Shown in pieces: positions 33,120-40,076 of a stretch of 40,076 bases of DNA. The translations under genes were made by a program, and so were the position numbers. The number at the start of each line of letters is the position of its first letter. The stretch's first letter is position 1. Source of the stretch: Eubacterium sp. (GTDB lineage Bacteria > Bacillota > Clostridia > Lachnospirales > Lachnospiraceae); NCBI GenBank assembly GCA_017619835.1, contig JAFZRN010000018.1, positions 1-40,076 of the forward strand, read 5' to 3'. Under the pieces are notes generated by a model. It worked only from the letters and a program-made list of their open reading frames with translations, had not been told where the DNA came from and did no database searches.

Positions 33120-33890
33120 ATGCTGCAGAAGCTGAAGGAAAACCAGTTTCTTTTCGAAGAGCTGGTCAAGAGAGATTTTAAGAAAAAGTATAAGAGAACG
33201 GTACTGGGAATGGTATGGAGCATGTTGAATCCGCTCCTTAACCTGCTTGTAATGGCGCTGGTATTCACCCAGTTCTTCGGCCGAAATTCACCGCACTATA
33301 TCATTTATCTTTTCAGCGGCAACATTATTATGGCTTATTACAAGGAATCTACCAAGGGAGGAATGTCCTCGCTGGTGGGTAATGCTGGAATCTTCTCAAA
33401 GATCAATGTTCCGAAATATCTCTTCGTTTTTTCGAAAAATGTTTCGGCGCTGATCAATTTCGGACTCACGATCGTAATCTACTTTTTATTCGTCATTATC
33501 GATAGGATACCATTTCACATTAACTTCTTCTGCCTGATAATTCCGGTATGCTGTCTTGTGGTAATGAATGTAGGTATCGGAATGATCCTTTCCGCACTGT
33601 ATGTTTTCTTCAGGGATATCGAATATCTTTATGATGTATTCCTTACGCTGCTGACCTATACATCGGCTATATTCTACTATGTCGACAGATTTAAGAATCC
33701 GTGGGTACAGAGAGCATTTCTCTGTAATCCGGTATATGTTTATATAAAGTATTTCAGGACCATAGTAATAGACGGCAATATACCGAGTCTTCCTTATCAT
33801 GGACTCTGCCTCTTTTATGCACTGGTATTCTTCGGTCTGGGAAGCTTTATCTATAAGCATTATAATCAGAAATTCTTATACTATATCTAA
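33120..33890 (+). CDS. ABC-2-type polysaccharide/teichoic-acid exporter, permease
   Basis: A 256-residue membrane protein with six transmembrane segments, of the TagG/Wzm/RfbA type. The amphipathic start LFEELVKRDFKKKYKRTVLGMVWSMLNPLLN (shown only in part: VKRDFKKKYKRTVLG, then WSMLNPLLNLLVM) is the family hallmark. GMILSALYVFFRDIEYL and the last helix before YNQKFLYYI also fit. It forms the channel for a lipid-linked polymer across the membrane with the ATPase encoded next. GAGGT lies before the ATG. Confidence 0.92.
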   Translation: MLQKLKENQFLFEELVKRDFKKKYKRTVLGMVWSMLNPLLNLLVMALVFTQFFGRNSPHYIIYLFSGNIIMAYYKESTKGGMSSLVGNAGIFSKINVPKYLFVFSKNVSALINFGLTIVIYFLFVIIDRIPFHINFFCLIIPVCCLVVMNVGIGMILSALYVFFRDIEYLYDVFLTLLTYTSAIFYYVDRFKNPWVQRAFLCNPVYVYIKYFRTIVIDGNIPSLPYHGLCLFYALVFFGLGSFIYKHYNQKFLYYI

Positions 33891-33899
33891 GTTGGGAAA

Positions 33900-34865
33900 A
33901 TGTCTATGAACGCTGTAGAAGTTAAAAATGTATCCATCGCCTACATGACGGGCGACTTCAGGAATATAGGTTTTAAAGAGTTTCTCGTTCGCAAGATAAA
34001 GGGAAACTACGAGGTTCAGAAATTCTGGGCGGATAAGGATATTTCTTTCGTTCTCGAGAAGGGAGATATGCTCGGTATCATCGGAACCAACGGAGCCGGA
34101 AAGTCGACTCTCTTAAAAGCCATAACCGGAATAATGGTCCCCACCGAAGGGACAGTTAAGACCAAGGGAAAGATAGCGGCTCTTCTGGAGCTTGCATCCG
34201 GCTTTGACGGAGACCTGACTGTAAAAGAGAATACGTACCTTAGAGGTGCACTCCTCGGTTACACCAGGGAGTTCATGAATGAAAAATATGATGAAATAAT
34301 CGAGTTTGCCGAGCTTGAGGAGTTTCAGGACAGAATGTTCAAGCAGCTCTCCAGCGGTATGAAGAGCCGTCTCGGATTCTCAATCGCATGTCTCATCAAT
34401 CCCGACATCATAATCCTCGATGAGGTATTAAGTGTCGGAGACGGTGCCTTCAAAAAGAAGAGCCGTGACAGGATGAGAGAGATACTCGACAGAGGTGTTA
34501 CCGGAATGCTCGTATCACATTCCGTAAGCCAGGTAAGAGATATGTGCAATAAGGTTTTATGGCTTGACCATGGAAACCAGATTGCATTCGGAGAAACCAA
34601 AGTTTTATGTGATGCTTATGAGGTATTCCTTTCTATACCGAAGAAGAAGCGTAAGGTTCCTTCGGGAATGGATGAGATTACCGAGTGGTCACGAAGATAT
34701 AATCTTTATATCAAGATGTCCGAGAAAGAGAGGGTCGAAAATCATACGGACGAAATGATAATGGACGAAGCAGTAATGGACAGACAAAAGAGGTGGCTTA
34801 AGAAGATTGACGCAATGACAGATGAAGAAAGGTCATCTCACTATAAGGAGTTTAATATAAAATAA
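33900..34865 (+). CDS. ABC exporter ATP-binding protein (TagH/Wzt-like)
   Basis: A 321-residue ATPase. The family-typical N-terminal segment (GFKEFLVRKIKGNYEVQKFWADKDISF in part) precedes Walker A GTNGAGKSTL. Signature LSSGMKSRLGFSIA, Walker B IIILDEVLSVGD and the switch His in VSHSVSQV follow. After about residue 240 there is a charged helical extension (KKKRKVPSGMDEITEW to the end) with no carbohydrate-binding domain as in some Wzt proteins, so the polymer is probably not recognised by its end cap. A second Met two codons later is an equally possible start. Confidence 0.92.
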   Translation: MSMNAVEVKNVSIAYMTGDFRNIGFKEFLVRKIKGNYEVQKFWADKDISFVLEKGDMLGIIGTNGAGKSTLLKAITGIMVPTEGTVKTKGKIAALLELASGFDGDLTVKENTYLRGALLGYTREFMNEKYDEIIEFAELEEFQDRMFKQLSSGMKSRLGFSIACLINPDIIILDEVLSVGDGAFKKKSRDRMREILDRGVTGMLVSHSVSQVRDMCNKVLWLDHGNQIAFGETKVLCDAYEVFLSIPKKKRKVPSGMDEITEWSRRYNLYIKMSEKERVENHTDEMIMDEAVMDRQKRWLKKIDAMTDEERSSHYKEFNIK

Positions 34866-34868
34866 GTT

Positions 34869-36242
34869 ATGAAGTTTTTTAAGAAATGCATCAGAAGATG
34901 GACAGTAATAGTTTTAGCAGTAACCATAGTGATTTCTTCCGCAAAGATCAATACATTTGCGGAAGGTGAGACAACAGAGACGCCGGTGGAACAGACTACA
35001 GAGGATCCGACAACAGAGCCAAGCCCCGCACCGACTACTGAGTCTACGCCGACTCCCGAAGTTACACCGACTCCCGAAGCTACACCGACACCGACAGCGG
35101 TACCGACGGTGGCACCGACTCCGGACCCCAATATGCCGCCTACATATGTTCTTCCTGCCGATACAATGCAGGCAGGTAAACAGTTTACCTTTACCGGTAT
35201 GCCTTATAACGGAAAGTACAGCCCTGTAAGATGGCTGAACGGTAAGAAGATCAAGCCGGGAACAACACAGAACTTTGCGTATACACCTGATGGTAAGTAT
35301 GTATTTGCCACATGTCAGGGAATGTGCGGAACAGGGCGACATACAATCTTGTCAAGGTGTTCACTTCCCAAGAAAAAGAACAAGGATGCCAAAGCTGAAT
35401 TTCAGGATGGTCTGATTCTTCAGGGATACGGACATGGAGAGACTCTTGATGTCACTCAGGCGGATCTGAAGAAGGAAGAATATGACATCTGGGTTGCTAC
35501 CAAGCCTACAGGCGGATTTTACGGGCTCCAGATTGCAAGGATCACTTACAGGGTCGAACCAAGCGGAATGGGTTCGATAGTCAAGATCGTTAGGCTCGGA
35601 AACTTTAAATGGACCAATGTAAATAAAAAAGGAAAAGCCGACAAGTTCAGAGAAGGTACTGAAGTATTCAATGTAAACAGAGTAAATGTCTCCATCGATA
35701 AAGACAATAATCAGATATGCTTCAGACTCGAATTTACAAATGATCAGATCAGGTATGTCATATATGATTTTAAAAAGATAAACAAAGCACTTAATAAGCT
35801 TGATTATGGTCAGTGTTTTAACATGAAGGGCGCTGCGAAGTGGCAGGTTGCCAATCTTAAGATTAATGCTTATCCTTACAAGACATTTCAGAGCTTCTGC
35901 ATAATGGATAATACACTTTATCTCTGCGGCGGCTATCTTAATAAGGGTGCCCAGATATATGTAGTAAAGTATAAGACTCAGAAACGTGGCAAGACAAAGG
36001 AAGTTAAGATAGTCAAGAAACAGTATGAAAGATTTGTTAAGATCGAAACGCAGCTCAAGATCGGGAAAAAGACTCTCGGAAAAGATCGTCTTGAGATAGA
36101 AGGCATGAAGGTCTATAAGAACAAGAAGGGTAAAAAGGAGTTTTTCATCAACTTCTATCAGAAGGATATCCCCATAACAAGCAGTGTAGGGGTATATAAA
36201 TTTAAGATGAATCAGACCGTTCCCGAGACTGAAATGGAGTAA
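34869..36242 (+). CDS. Secreted helveticin-J-like protein with Pro/Thr-rich linker
   Basis: A 457-residue exported protein. A signal peptide (about 1-31, cleavage near TFAE) is followed by a Pro/Thr/Glu repeat linker (about 35-88, TPTPE-type units) and a roughly 360-residue domain. That domain follows the order of conserved features in the helveticin J bacteriocin family: NFAYTPDGKYVF, YGHGETLDVTQ, DIWVATKP, LQIARITY, DNNQICFRLEF, VIYDFKKINKALNKLD, FQSFCIMDNTLYLCGG, QIYVVKYKT, EIEGMKVYKNK. The family link is from memory of these patterns, not a search. Its close paralogue is at 36738, with a GtrA-like gene between. It may be a surface-attached binding protein or a bacteriocin-like effector. 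The start lies three bases after the ABC ATPase stop. Confidence 0.75.
   Translation: MKFFKKCIRRWTVIVLAVTIVISSAKINTFAEGETTETPVEQTTEDPTTEPSPAPTTESTPTPEVTPTPEATPTPTAVPTVAPTPDPNMPPTYVLPADTMQAGKQFTFTGMPYNGKYSPVRWLNGKKIKPGTTQNFAYTPDGKYVFATCQGMCGTGRHTILSRCSLPKKKNKDAKAEFQDGLILQGYGHGETLDVTQADLKKEEYDIWVATKPTGGFYGLQIARITYRVEPSGMGSIVKIVRLGNFKWTNVNKKGKADKFREGTEVFNVNRVNVSIDKDNNQICFRLEFTNDQIRYVIYDFKKINKALNKLDYGQCFNMKGAAKWQVANLKINAYPYKTFQSFCIMDNTLYLCGGYLNKGAQIYVVKYKTQKRGKTKEVKIVKKQYERFVKIETQLKIGKKTLGKDRLEIEGMKVYKNKKGKKEFFINFYQKDIPITSSVGVYKFKMNQTVPETEME
35033..35133 (+). repeat. In-gene Pro/Thr-coding tandem repeat
   Basis: Imperfect copies of a CCGACTCCCGAAG(T/C)TACA-type unit encode TPTPEVTPTPEATPTPT. Such repeats vary easily in copy number and here set the length of the linker between signal peptide and folded domain. 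Confidence 0.7.
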
Positions 36243-36243
36243 T

Positions 36244-36696
36244 ATGGATAAGATTAAAGAGTTATATCTGAAATATAAGGAAATAATTAATTATTTTATC
36301 GTAGGAGTACTTACCACTCTGGTCAATTTTGTAGTATACTATGGGTGTGTATTTACAATCCTGGATCCGAACGATGGCTTTCAGCTGCAGGTGGCTATAG
36401 TACTTGCCTGGATAGCAGCCGTGGCATTTGCGTATTATGCTAACAGAAAATACGTGTTTGAAAGCAAAAATCCTGATATAATAAAAGAAGGAGCTGCATT
36501 CTTTGCAGCCAGGATCGGAACACTCCTGCTTGAGGCGGGAATGATGGCGCTGTTTGTAACACTCCTGGGCTTTAACGATAAGGTGATGAAGCTTATTGTT
36601 CAGGTTTTAGTTATGATCGCAAATTATGTATTCAGCAAGTTTTTCGTATTTACTAAAAAGAAAACAGAAGTAATTGAAACAGAAGTAACAGAATAA
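36244..36696 (+). CDS. GtrA-family membrane protein
   Basis: A 150-residue protein with four transmembrane segments: NYFIVGVLTTLVNFVVYY, VAIVLAWIAAVAFAYYANRKYVF, ARIGTLLLEAGMMALFVTLL and a last segment ending NYVFSKFFVF. This is the GtrA/DPMS-associated pattern of proteins that help move lipid-linked sugars across the membrane or act with glycosyltransferases. It begins two bases after the preceding stop and lies inside the export cluster, in keeping with a role in decorating the exported polymer. The C-terminus is a short Glu/Thr/Val tail. Confidence 0.9.
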   Translation: MDKIKELYLKYKEIINYFIVGVLTTLVNFVVYYGCVFTILDPNDGFQLQVAIVLAWIAAVAFAYYANRKYVFESKNPDIIKEGAAFFAARIGTLLLEAGMMALFVTLLGFNDKVMKLIVQVLVMIANYVFSKFFVFTKKKTEVIETEVTE

Positions 36697-36737
36697 GTAA
36701 CTGAAGAATATTGACTTACGAAAGGAGAGGGAGTAGT

Positions 36738-37949
36738 ATGGCAAACTCAAGGAAAAAAAGATTTGTAAAGATCATTTCCATGGTTCTTGTTATGGCAATG
36801 GTTTTTACGGCAGCACTAAGCGTTGAAGCAAAGACCAAGAAAACAAAGATCTCTGCTTCTAAGCTTCAGGATGGACAGCAGTTTACGATGATCGATATGC
36901 CTTATAACGGCGCAAAGAGTATCATCAAGAAGTATAATGGAACAAAGCTTTCAATAAGCTCTGTTCAGAACTTTGCATATACACCGGATGGAAAGTATCT
37001 CTTTACAACCTCCGAGTGCAGAACAGGTTCTACAAAACACACAATGCTCTGCAGAGTTGAGATTCCGGAAAAGACCGGTCCTGATGCAAAAGCACAGTGT
37101 GTTGAGGCAGTGGTTCTCGGAAAGCACGGACATGGTGAAGCAATCGAGATCACACAGCCCGATCAGGATAAGGAAGAGTATGACATCTGGGTTGCTACAA
37201 AGCCTTATAAGAATAAGTATGGTGTCAACATCGAAAGAAATACCGTAAAGATCAAAGACGGTAAGATGAAGATCACGAAGAGCGTTACCATCAAGGACTT
37301 TGATAAGGCAAATGTTGTTAATGGTAAGGCCTGCAAGTTTGAAGCCGGTTATCCGCAAAGACGTATCGGTCTTGCAATCGATGAAGATAATAATCAGATA
37401 GTTTTCAGAGTTCAGTTCATGTCAGGCGTTAACTATGTTGCTTATGACTTTGGAAAGATCAATGACGCTCTTGATAATCTTGATGACGGAAAGAGCTTCA
37501 GTATCAAGAAGGCAAGGAAATGGCAGACGGCTAACCTTAGAACAAACCTTGTTCCTTTTAACAACTTCCAGAGCTTCCAGGTACATGACAATAAGCTTTA
37601 TGTATGCGGAGGACATTTCAATAAGGGTACTCAGATCTATGTTATGAAGCTTAAGACCTATAAGCAGGGTAAGGCTCAGCTGGATCAGAAGTATGATACA
37701 AAGGATCTTACAAGAATCATCACAGTTGATACCAAGTTCAGCGTTAAGCCGGATGATTCCGAGAAGTCGATTTCCTTTAATAAGAGCAATCTCGAGGTTG
37801 AGGGAATGAAGCTTATGGAGAATGAAGACGGTAATCTTGATATATATATTAACTTCATGATGGAAGGTAAATACAAGAACGTTAAAGGCTATAAGATGGG
37901 CTTCCAGAATAACTGCCTGGGAATTTACAAATTTGAAATAAAGCCATAG
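36738..37949 (+). CDS. Secreted helveticin-J-like protein, paralogue
   Basis: A 403-residue exported protein. A signal peptide (about 1-32, cleavage near VEAK) leads directly into the same domain as the gene at 34869, without the Pro/Thr linker: QNFAYTPDGKYLFTTSE, GHGEAIEITQ, EYDIWVATKP, DEDNNQIVFRVQF, VAYDFGKINDALDNLD, FQSFQVHDNKLYVCGG, QIYVMKLKT, LEVEGMKLMEN, ending LGIYKFEIKP. The start is the ATG giving MANSRKK behind AAAGGAGAGGG; a TTG further upstream at 36711 is not needed. The two copies differ over most of their length, so the duplication is old and both are probably maintained for use. Function not established. Confidence 0.75.
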   Translation: MANSRKKRFVKIISMVLVMAMVFTAALSVEAKTKKTKISASKLQDGQQFTMIDMPYNGAKSIIKKYNGTKLSISSVQNFAYTPDGKYLFTTSECRTGSTKHTMLCRVEIPEKTGPDAKAQCVEAVVLGKHGHGEAIEITQPDQDKEEYDIWVATKPYKNKYGVNIERNTVKIKDGKMKITKSVTIKDFDKANVVNGKACKFEAGYPQRRIGLAIDEDNNQIVFRVQFMSGVNYVAYDFGKINDALDNLDDGKSFSIKKARKWQTANLRTNLVPFNNFQSFQVHDNKLYVCGGHFNKGTQIYVMKLKTYKQGKAQLDQKYDTKDLTRIITVDTKFSVKPDDSEKSISFNKSNLEVEGMKLMENEDGNLDIYINFMMEGKYKNVKGYKMGFQNNCLGIYKFEIKP

Positions 37950-37959
37950 GTCAGGTAAC

Positions 37960-39495
37960 ATGTCGTTTATTTCACTATCGTTTTTTGTTCTTTTAATAAT
38001 ATCCTTTGCCCTGTATTTTCTGATACCGAAAAGGTTTAGATGGATGGTTCTTCTTGTGAGCAGTCTTGCCTTCTATGTATGTGCCGGAAAGCTAAAGATA
38101 CTCTTTGCTTTTGTCGGAGTCATAGCGGCATATCTTGCTTCGGGAAGAATCTCATCCATTTACAGTGATGACAGCCTGGATAAACAGGCTCAGAAGAAAA
38201 AGGCAAAGCCATATCTGGTAGCAGGGGTCATAATCCTTGTACTCCTGCTGCTTTTCTTTAAGGTCGCTCAAAGGACCTTTTCTTCGCTTTATATGGTTTT
38301 ATTAGGAAAGACCATAACTATCAGCATGCTGGTCCCGCTCGGTATATCTTACTATACATTTTCCCTTATCGGATATATGGCAGATGTATACTGGAGAAAG
38401 ACGAGCCATGAAAAAAATATCCTTCACCTTCTGCTATATGCAATCTACTTCCCGCAGATCGTGGAAGGACCTATCCCGAGACATAAGGCGCTAATGCCGA
38501 AGCTTCTCGAGGGACATGATTTTGACTATAACAGAGTAACCTTCGGGCTCCAGAGAGTCCTTTGGGGACTCTTTAAGAAGATGGTGATAGCCGACAGAGC
38601 AGCACTCATGACTGCCGAGGTTTTCGGAAATCATCTCGCATATTCAGGAATATTCTATCTCCTCGCTGTACTTGCATCTGCAATCCAGCTCTATGCGGAT
38701 TTCTCCGGATGTATGGATATAGCACTCGGTGTATCCGAAATGTTCGGAATAGAACTGACCGAGAACTTTAAGAGGCCATTTTACAGCACTTCGGCTGCGG
38801 AGTTCTGGAGAAGATGGCACATCACACTAGGAGCATGGTTTAAGGACTATGTATATATGCCGCTTGTAATCAGCCCATGGCTTCTTAAGATAAGCAAGAA
38901 GTTCAGAGATAAATGGGGTATAAGAGCAGGTAAAAATGTAATGACCGTTATCCCGCTTTTCATTGTCTGGATTCTTACGGGACTCTGGCACGGAACGGGA
39001 CTCGGATATATAATCTGGGGACTTTACTGGGGACTTATCATAATCCTGTCCACAGTACTTGAACCGGAGCTAAAGAAACTAAATGGAATTCTGCATATAA
39101 ATGCCGAGTCTTCAGGCTGGAAAAGATTCCAGAGGATAAGGACCTTCCTTATATTCAGCGGAGGACGTCTCCTTACCGCACCCGGAAGCTTAAGAGTGAG
39201 CGGTGCGATGGTCAAGTCCTTCTTCAGAGACTTTAATCCATGGATCTTCGCAAGTAAAGAAATCTATAATGCCGGACTTTCAGCTCAGAATATGTGGTGT
39301 CTCATAATAGCGCTCCTTGTCATGGCATTTGTAAGCTATAGGCAGGAATGTGGGGTTAAGATAAGAGAGAGAGTAGCATCTTATCCGATCGCACTGAGAT
39401 GGATAATATATTTCGCACTTATATATGCGATAATCATTTTCGGAATTTACGGACCGGGTTACAGCTCGAGTGCGTTTGTATATTCACAGTATTAG
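37960..39495 (+). CDS. MBOAT O-acyltransferase (DltB/AlgI-like)
   Basis: A 511-residue protein with about ten or more transmembrane segments. PLGISYYTFSLIGYMADVYW, YFPQIVEGPIPR and AEFWRRWHITLGAWFKDYVYMPL are the MBOAT core. GLWHGTGLGYIIWGLYWG carries the conserved catalytic His. The C-terminus GPGYSSSAFVYSQY resembles the FIYFQF-type end of DltB. It would take an acyl or D-alanyl group from a carrier protein inside and pass it to a surface polymer or an outer partner. The gene for a carrier protein is immediately downstream. No DltA ligase or DltD partner is inside the window, so D-alanine is not certain; acetylation is an alternative. Confidence 0.9.
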   Translation: MSFISLSFFVLLIISFALYFLIPKRFRWMVLLVSSLAFYVCAGKLKILFAFVGVIAAYLASGRISSIYSDDSLDKQAQKKKAKPYLVAGVIILVLLLLFFKVAQRTFSSLYMVLLGKTITISMLVPLGISYYTFSLIGYMADVYWRKTSHEKNILHLLLYAIYFPQIVEGPIPRHKALMPKLLEGHDFDYNRVTFGLQRVLWGLFKKMVIADRAALMTAEVFGNHLAYSGIFYLLAVLASAIQLYADFSGCMDIALGVSEMFGIELTENFKRPFYSTSAAEFWRRWHITLGAWFKDYVYMPLVISPWLLKISKKFRDKWGIRAGKNVMTVIPLFIVWILTGLWHGTGLGYIIWGLYWGLIIILSTVLEPELKKLNGILHINAESSGWKRFQRIRTFLIFSGGRLLTAPGSLRVSGAMVKSFFRDFNPWIFASKEIYNAGLSAQNMWCLIIALLVMAFVSYRQECGVKIRERVASYPIALRWIIYFALIYAIIIFGIYGPGYSSSAFVYSQY

Positions 39496-39503
39496 GTCAA
39501 CAG

Positions 39504-39551
39504 TAATAAGACGTAAGAATAATAAGAAGTAAGAATAATAAGACGCAAGAA
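39504..39551 (+). repeat. Three tandem copies of a 16-base unit
   Basis: Three adjoining copies of TAATAAGACGTAAGAA (second with A for C at position 9, third with C for T at position 11), followed by a partial fourth (ATAATAAACG). They fill the gap between the MBOAT gene and the carrier protein gene. Confidence 0.85.
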
Positions 39552-39583
39552 ATAATAAACGTTTTTGAAAGGACTTTAGAAAA

Positions 39584-39811
39584 ATGTTAGAAGAAAGAAT
39601 ACTCAGCTTACTGGAAGAGGAATTCCCCGATATCGATTTCGAGTCATCAGATGAACTCGTAGATGACGGTATCCTCGATTCACTTACGATCACAGGAATA
39701 ATCGCAGCTCTTACAATGGAATTCGGGATCACCATCCCTTATGAAGAGATTGTTGAAGATAACTTTAATTCCATCCGCGGCCTTGCCGAGATGGTAGAAA
39801 GACTTTCATGA
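39584..39811 (+). CDS. Acyl carrier protein (DltC-like D-alanyl carrier)
   Basis: A 75-residue four-helix carrier protein. LVDDGILDSLTI places the phosphopantetheine-accepting Ser (about residue 33) in a D-S-L motif, with helix II MEFGITIPYEEI and a last helix GLAEMVERLS. Length, acidity and position after a DltB-like MBOAT gene argue for a DltC-type carrier rather than the fatty-acid AcpP. AAAGGA lies 11 bases before the ATG. The partner ligase that would load it is not in the window. Confidence 0.88.
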   Translation: MLEERILSLLEEEFPDIDFESSDELVDDGILDSLTITGIIAALTMEFGITIPYEEIVEDNFNSIRGLAEMVERLS

Positions 39812-40076
39812 TAAAGTGAAGCTTAATTTGGAAAAATATAATTGTTGAATAATTGGCTTCGGCAATAAAAATCATTGGAAAATCGGTAATTATAGCCTAA
39901 AAAGTTGAAAAATAAAGGATATAATGACAACGTTTGGTCAAGTCCTAAATGTGGTGTAAATTCTCCTTTAGGTAATAAACGAATGTTAAGCTGCAAGTAA
40001 TCGTTGTTGTTCCTTCGCAATTATTATAAGCTTTGAGGTACATTCTTCTAACTGAGACATGCTGTTTTTTCCGATG
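39812..40076. other. AT-rich end region, no convincing gene or terminator
   Basis: The last 265 bases differ in texture from the coding DNA before them: AT-rich with frequent stops in all frames. TATAAT occurs at 39920-39925 but without a good -35. No hairpin terminator after the carrier gene was found, and the only coding-like text is the short reverse-strand frame listed separately. Confidence 0.4.
39986..40076 (-). pseudogene. Possible 3' end of a reverse-strand gene running out of the window
   Basis: Read on the minus strand, a frame open from the right edge gives IGKNSMSQLEECTSKLIIIAKEQQRLLAA and then a stop. The heptad-like, charged helix looks protein-like, but only 29 residues are visible. 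It could be the end of a longer gene, a 24-residue frame from the internal Met, or chance. The frame after the stop is open in another register (LLPKGEFTPHLGLDQ), so a frameshifted remnant is also possible. Confidence 0.25.

Noticed and set aside
34841-35342. Minus-strand Gly/Val- and Arg/Cys-rich frames
   Set aside because: They are antisense readings of the Pro/Thr tandem repeat in the helveticin-like gene; low-complexity artefacts.
39504-39561. Possible CRISPR array
   Set aside because: The 16-base units adjoin each other with no spacers, and no cas gene is present.

Overview
The window looks like a chromosomal segment of a low-to-mid-GC, Gram-positive anaerobe of the Clostridia, most likely a Lachnospiraceae (Butyrivibrio/Roseburia-like). 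The reasons are AGGAGG ribosome binding sites before most genes, a GH25 lysozyme with choline-binding-type repeats, BIG2/Fn3 surface protein remains, a ferredoxin-linked pyruvate oxidoreductase, a stand-alone AICAR transformylase next to a PurO-type IMP cyclohydrolase, and periplasmic-binding-protein-fold/EAL signalling. I did this by reading alone, so the taxonomic placement is inference. No rRNA, tRNA, CRISPR array or intact insertion sequence was seen, and no gene-free stretch exceeds 300 bases.

Layout. 1-3540: end of a BIG2 surface protein, then lysA (diaminopimelate decarboxylase) with a GH25 lysozyme right behind it, closed by a bidirectional terminator. 3549-5883 (minus strand): AICAR transformylase and PurO-type IMP cyclohydrolase as two genes doing the work of one PurH, plus a small WXG100-like gene. 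6015-6533: cyclophilin. 6713-11092: two tandem gene pairs encoding four secreted proteins of no recognised family that share a C-terminal module; each pair has its own similar promoter and its own terminator. 11234-14135: membrane-bound sulfatase-fold (LTA-synthase-like) enzyme and proC. 14256-17601: Fe-S/zinc-cluster YkgJ-like protein, mnmA and citrate synthase. 17707-25770: four-subunit pyruvate:ferredoxin oxidoreductase (porGDAB), a CbbX/SpoVK-type AAA+ ATPase with an unrecognised N-terminal half, a HAD phosphatase and an aconitase-family hydratase. 25939-27383: NfeD-SPFH pair.

27467-39811 is one long co-directional run with short gaps. It holds a three-gene polar amino-acid ABC transporter, then a 1095-residue cytoplasmic protein combining a LacI-type sugar-binding fold, a GAF-like middle, a complete EAL phosphodiesterase domain and a parallel beta-helix-like tail. 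A surface-polymer cluster follows: TagG/H-like ABC exporter, two secreted helveticin-J-like proteins flanking a GtrA-like membrane protein, and a DltB-like MBOAT acyltransferase with a carrier protein. The last 265 bases are AT-rich and carry at most the end of a reverse-strand gene.

How they fit together. Pyruvate oxidation (Por), citrate synthase and aconitase together would make isocitrate, the usual anaerobic route toward 2-oxoglutarate and glutamate, with proC in the same neighbourhood. The cell-surface theme (GH25, lysA, sulfatase-fold enzyme, ABC-2 exporter, MBOAT/ACP, four module-sharing secreted proteins, two helveticin-like proteins) dominates the rest. The best candidates for something undescribed are the four-member secreted family at 6713-11092, the EAL/beta-helix signalling protein at 29815-33102, and the helveticin-like pair embedded in a polymer export and acylation operon at 33120-39811.
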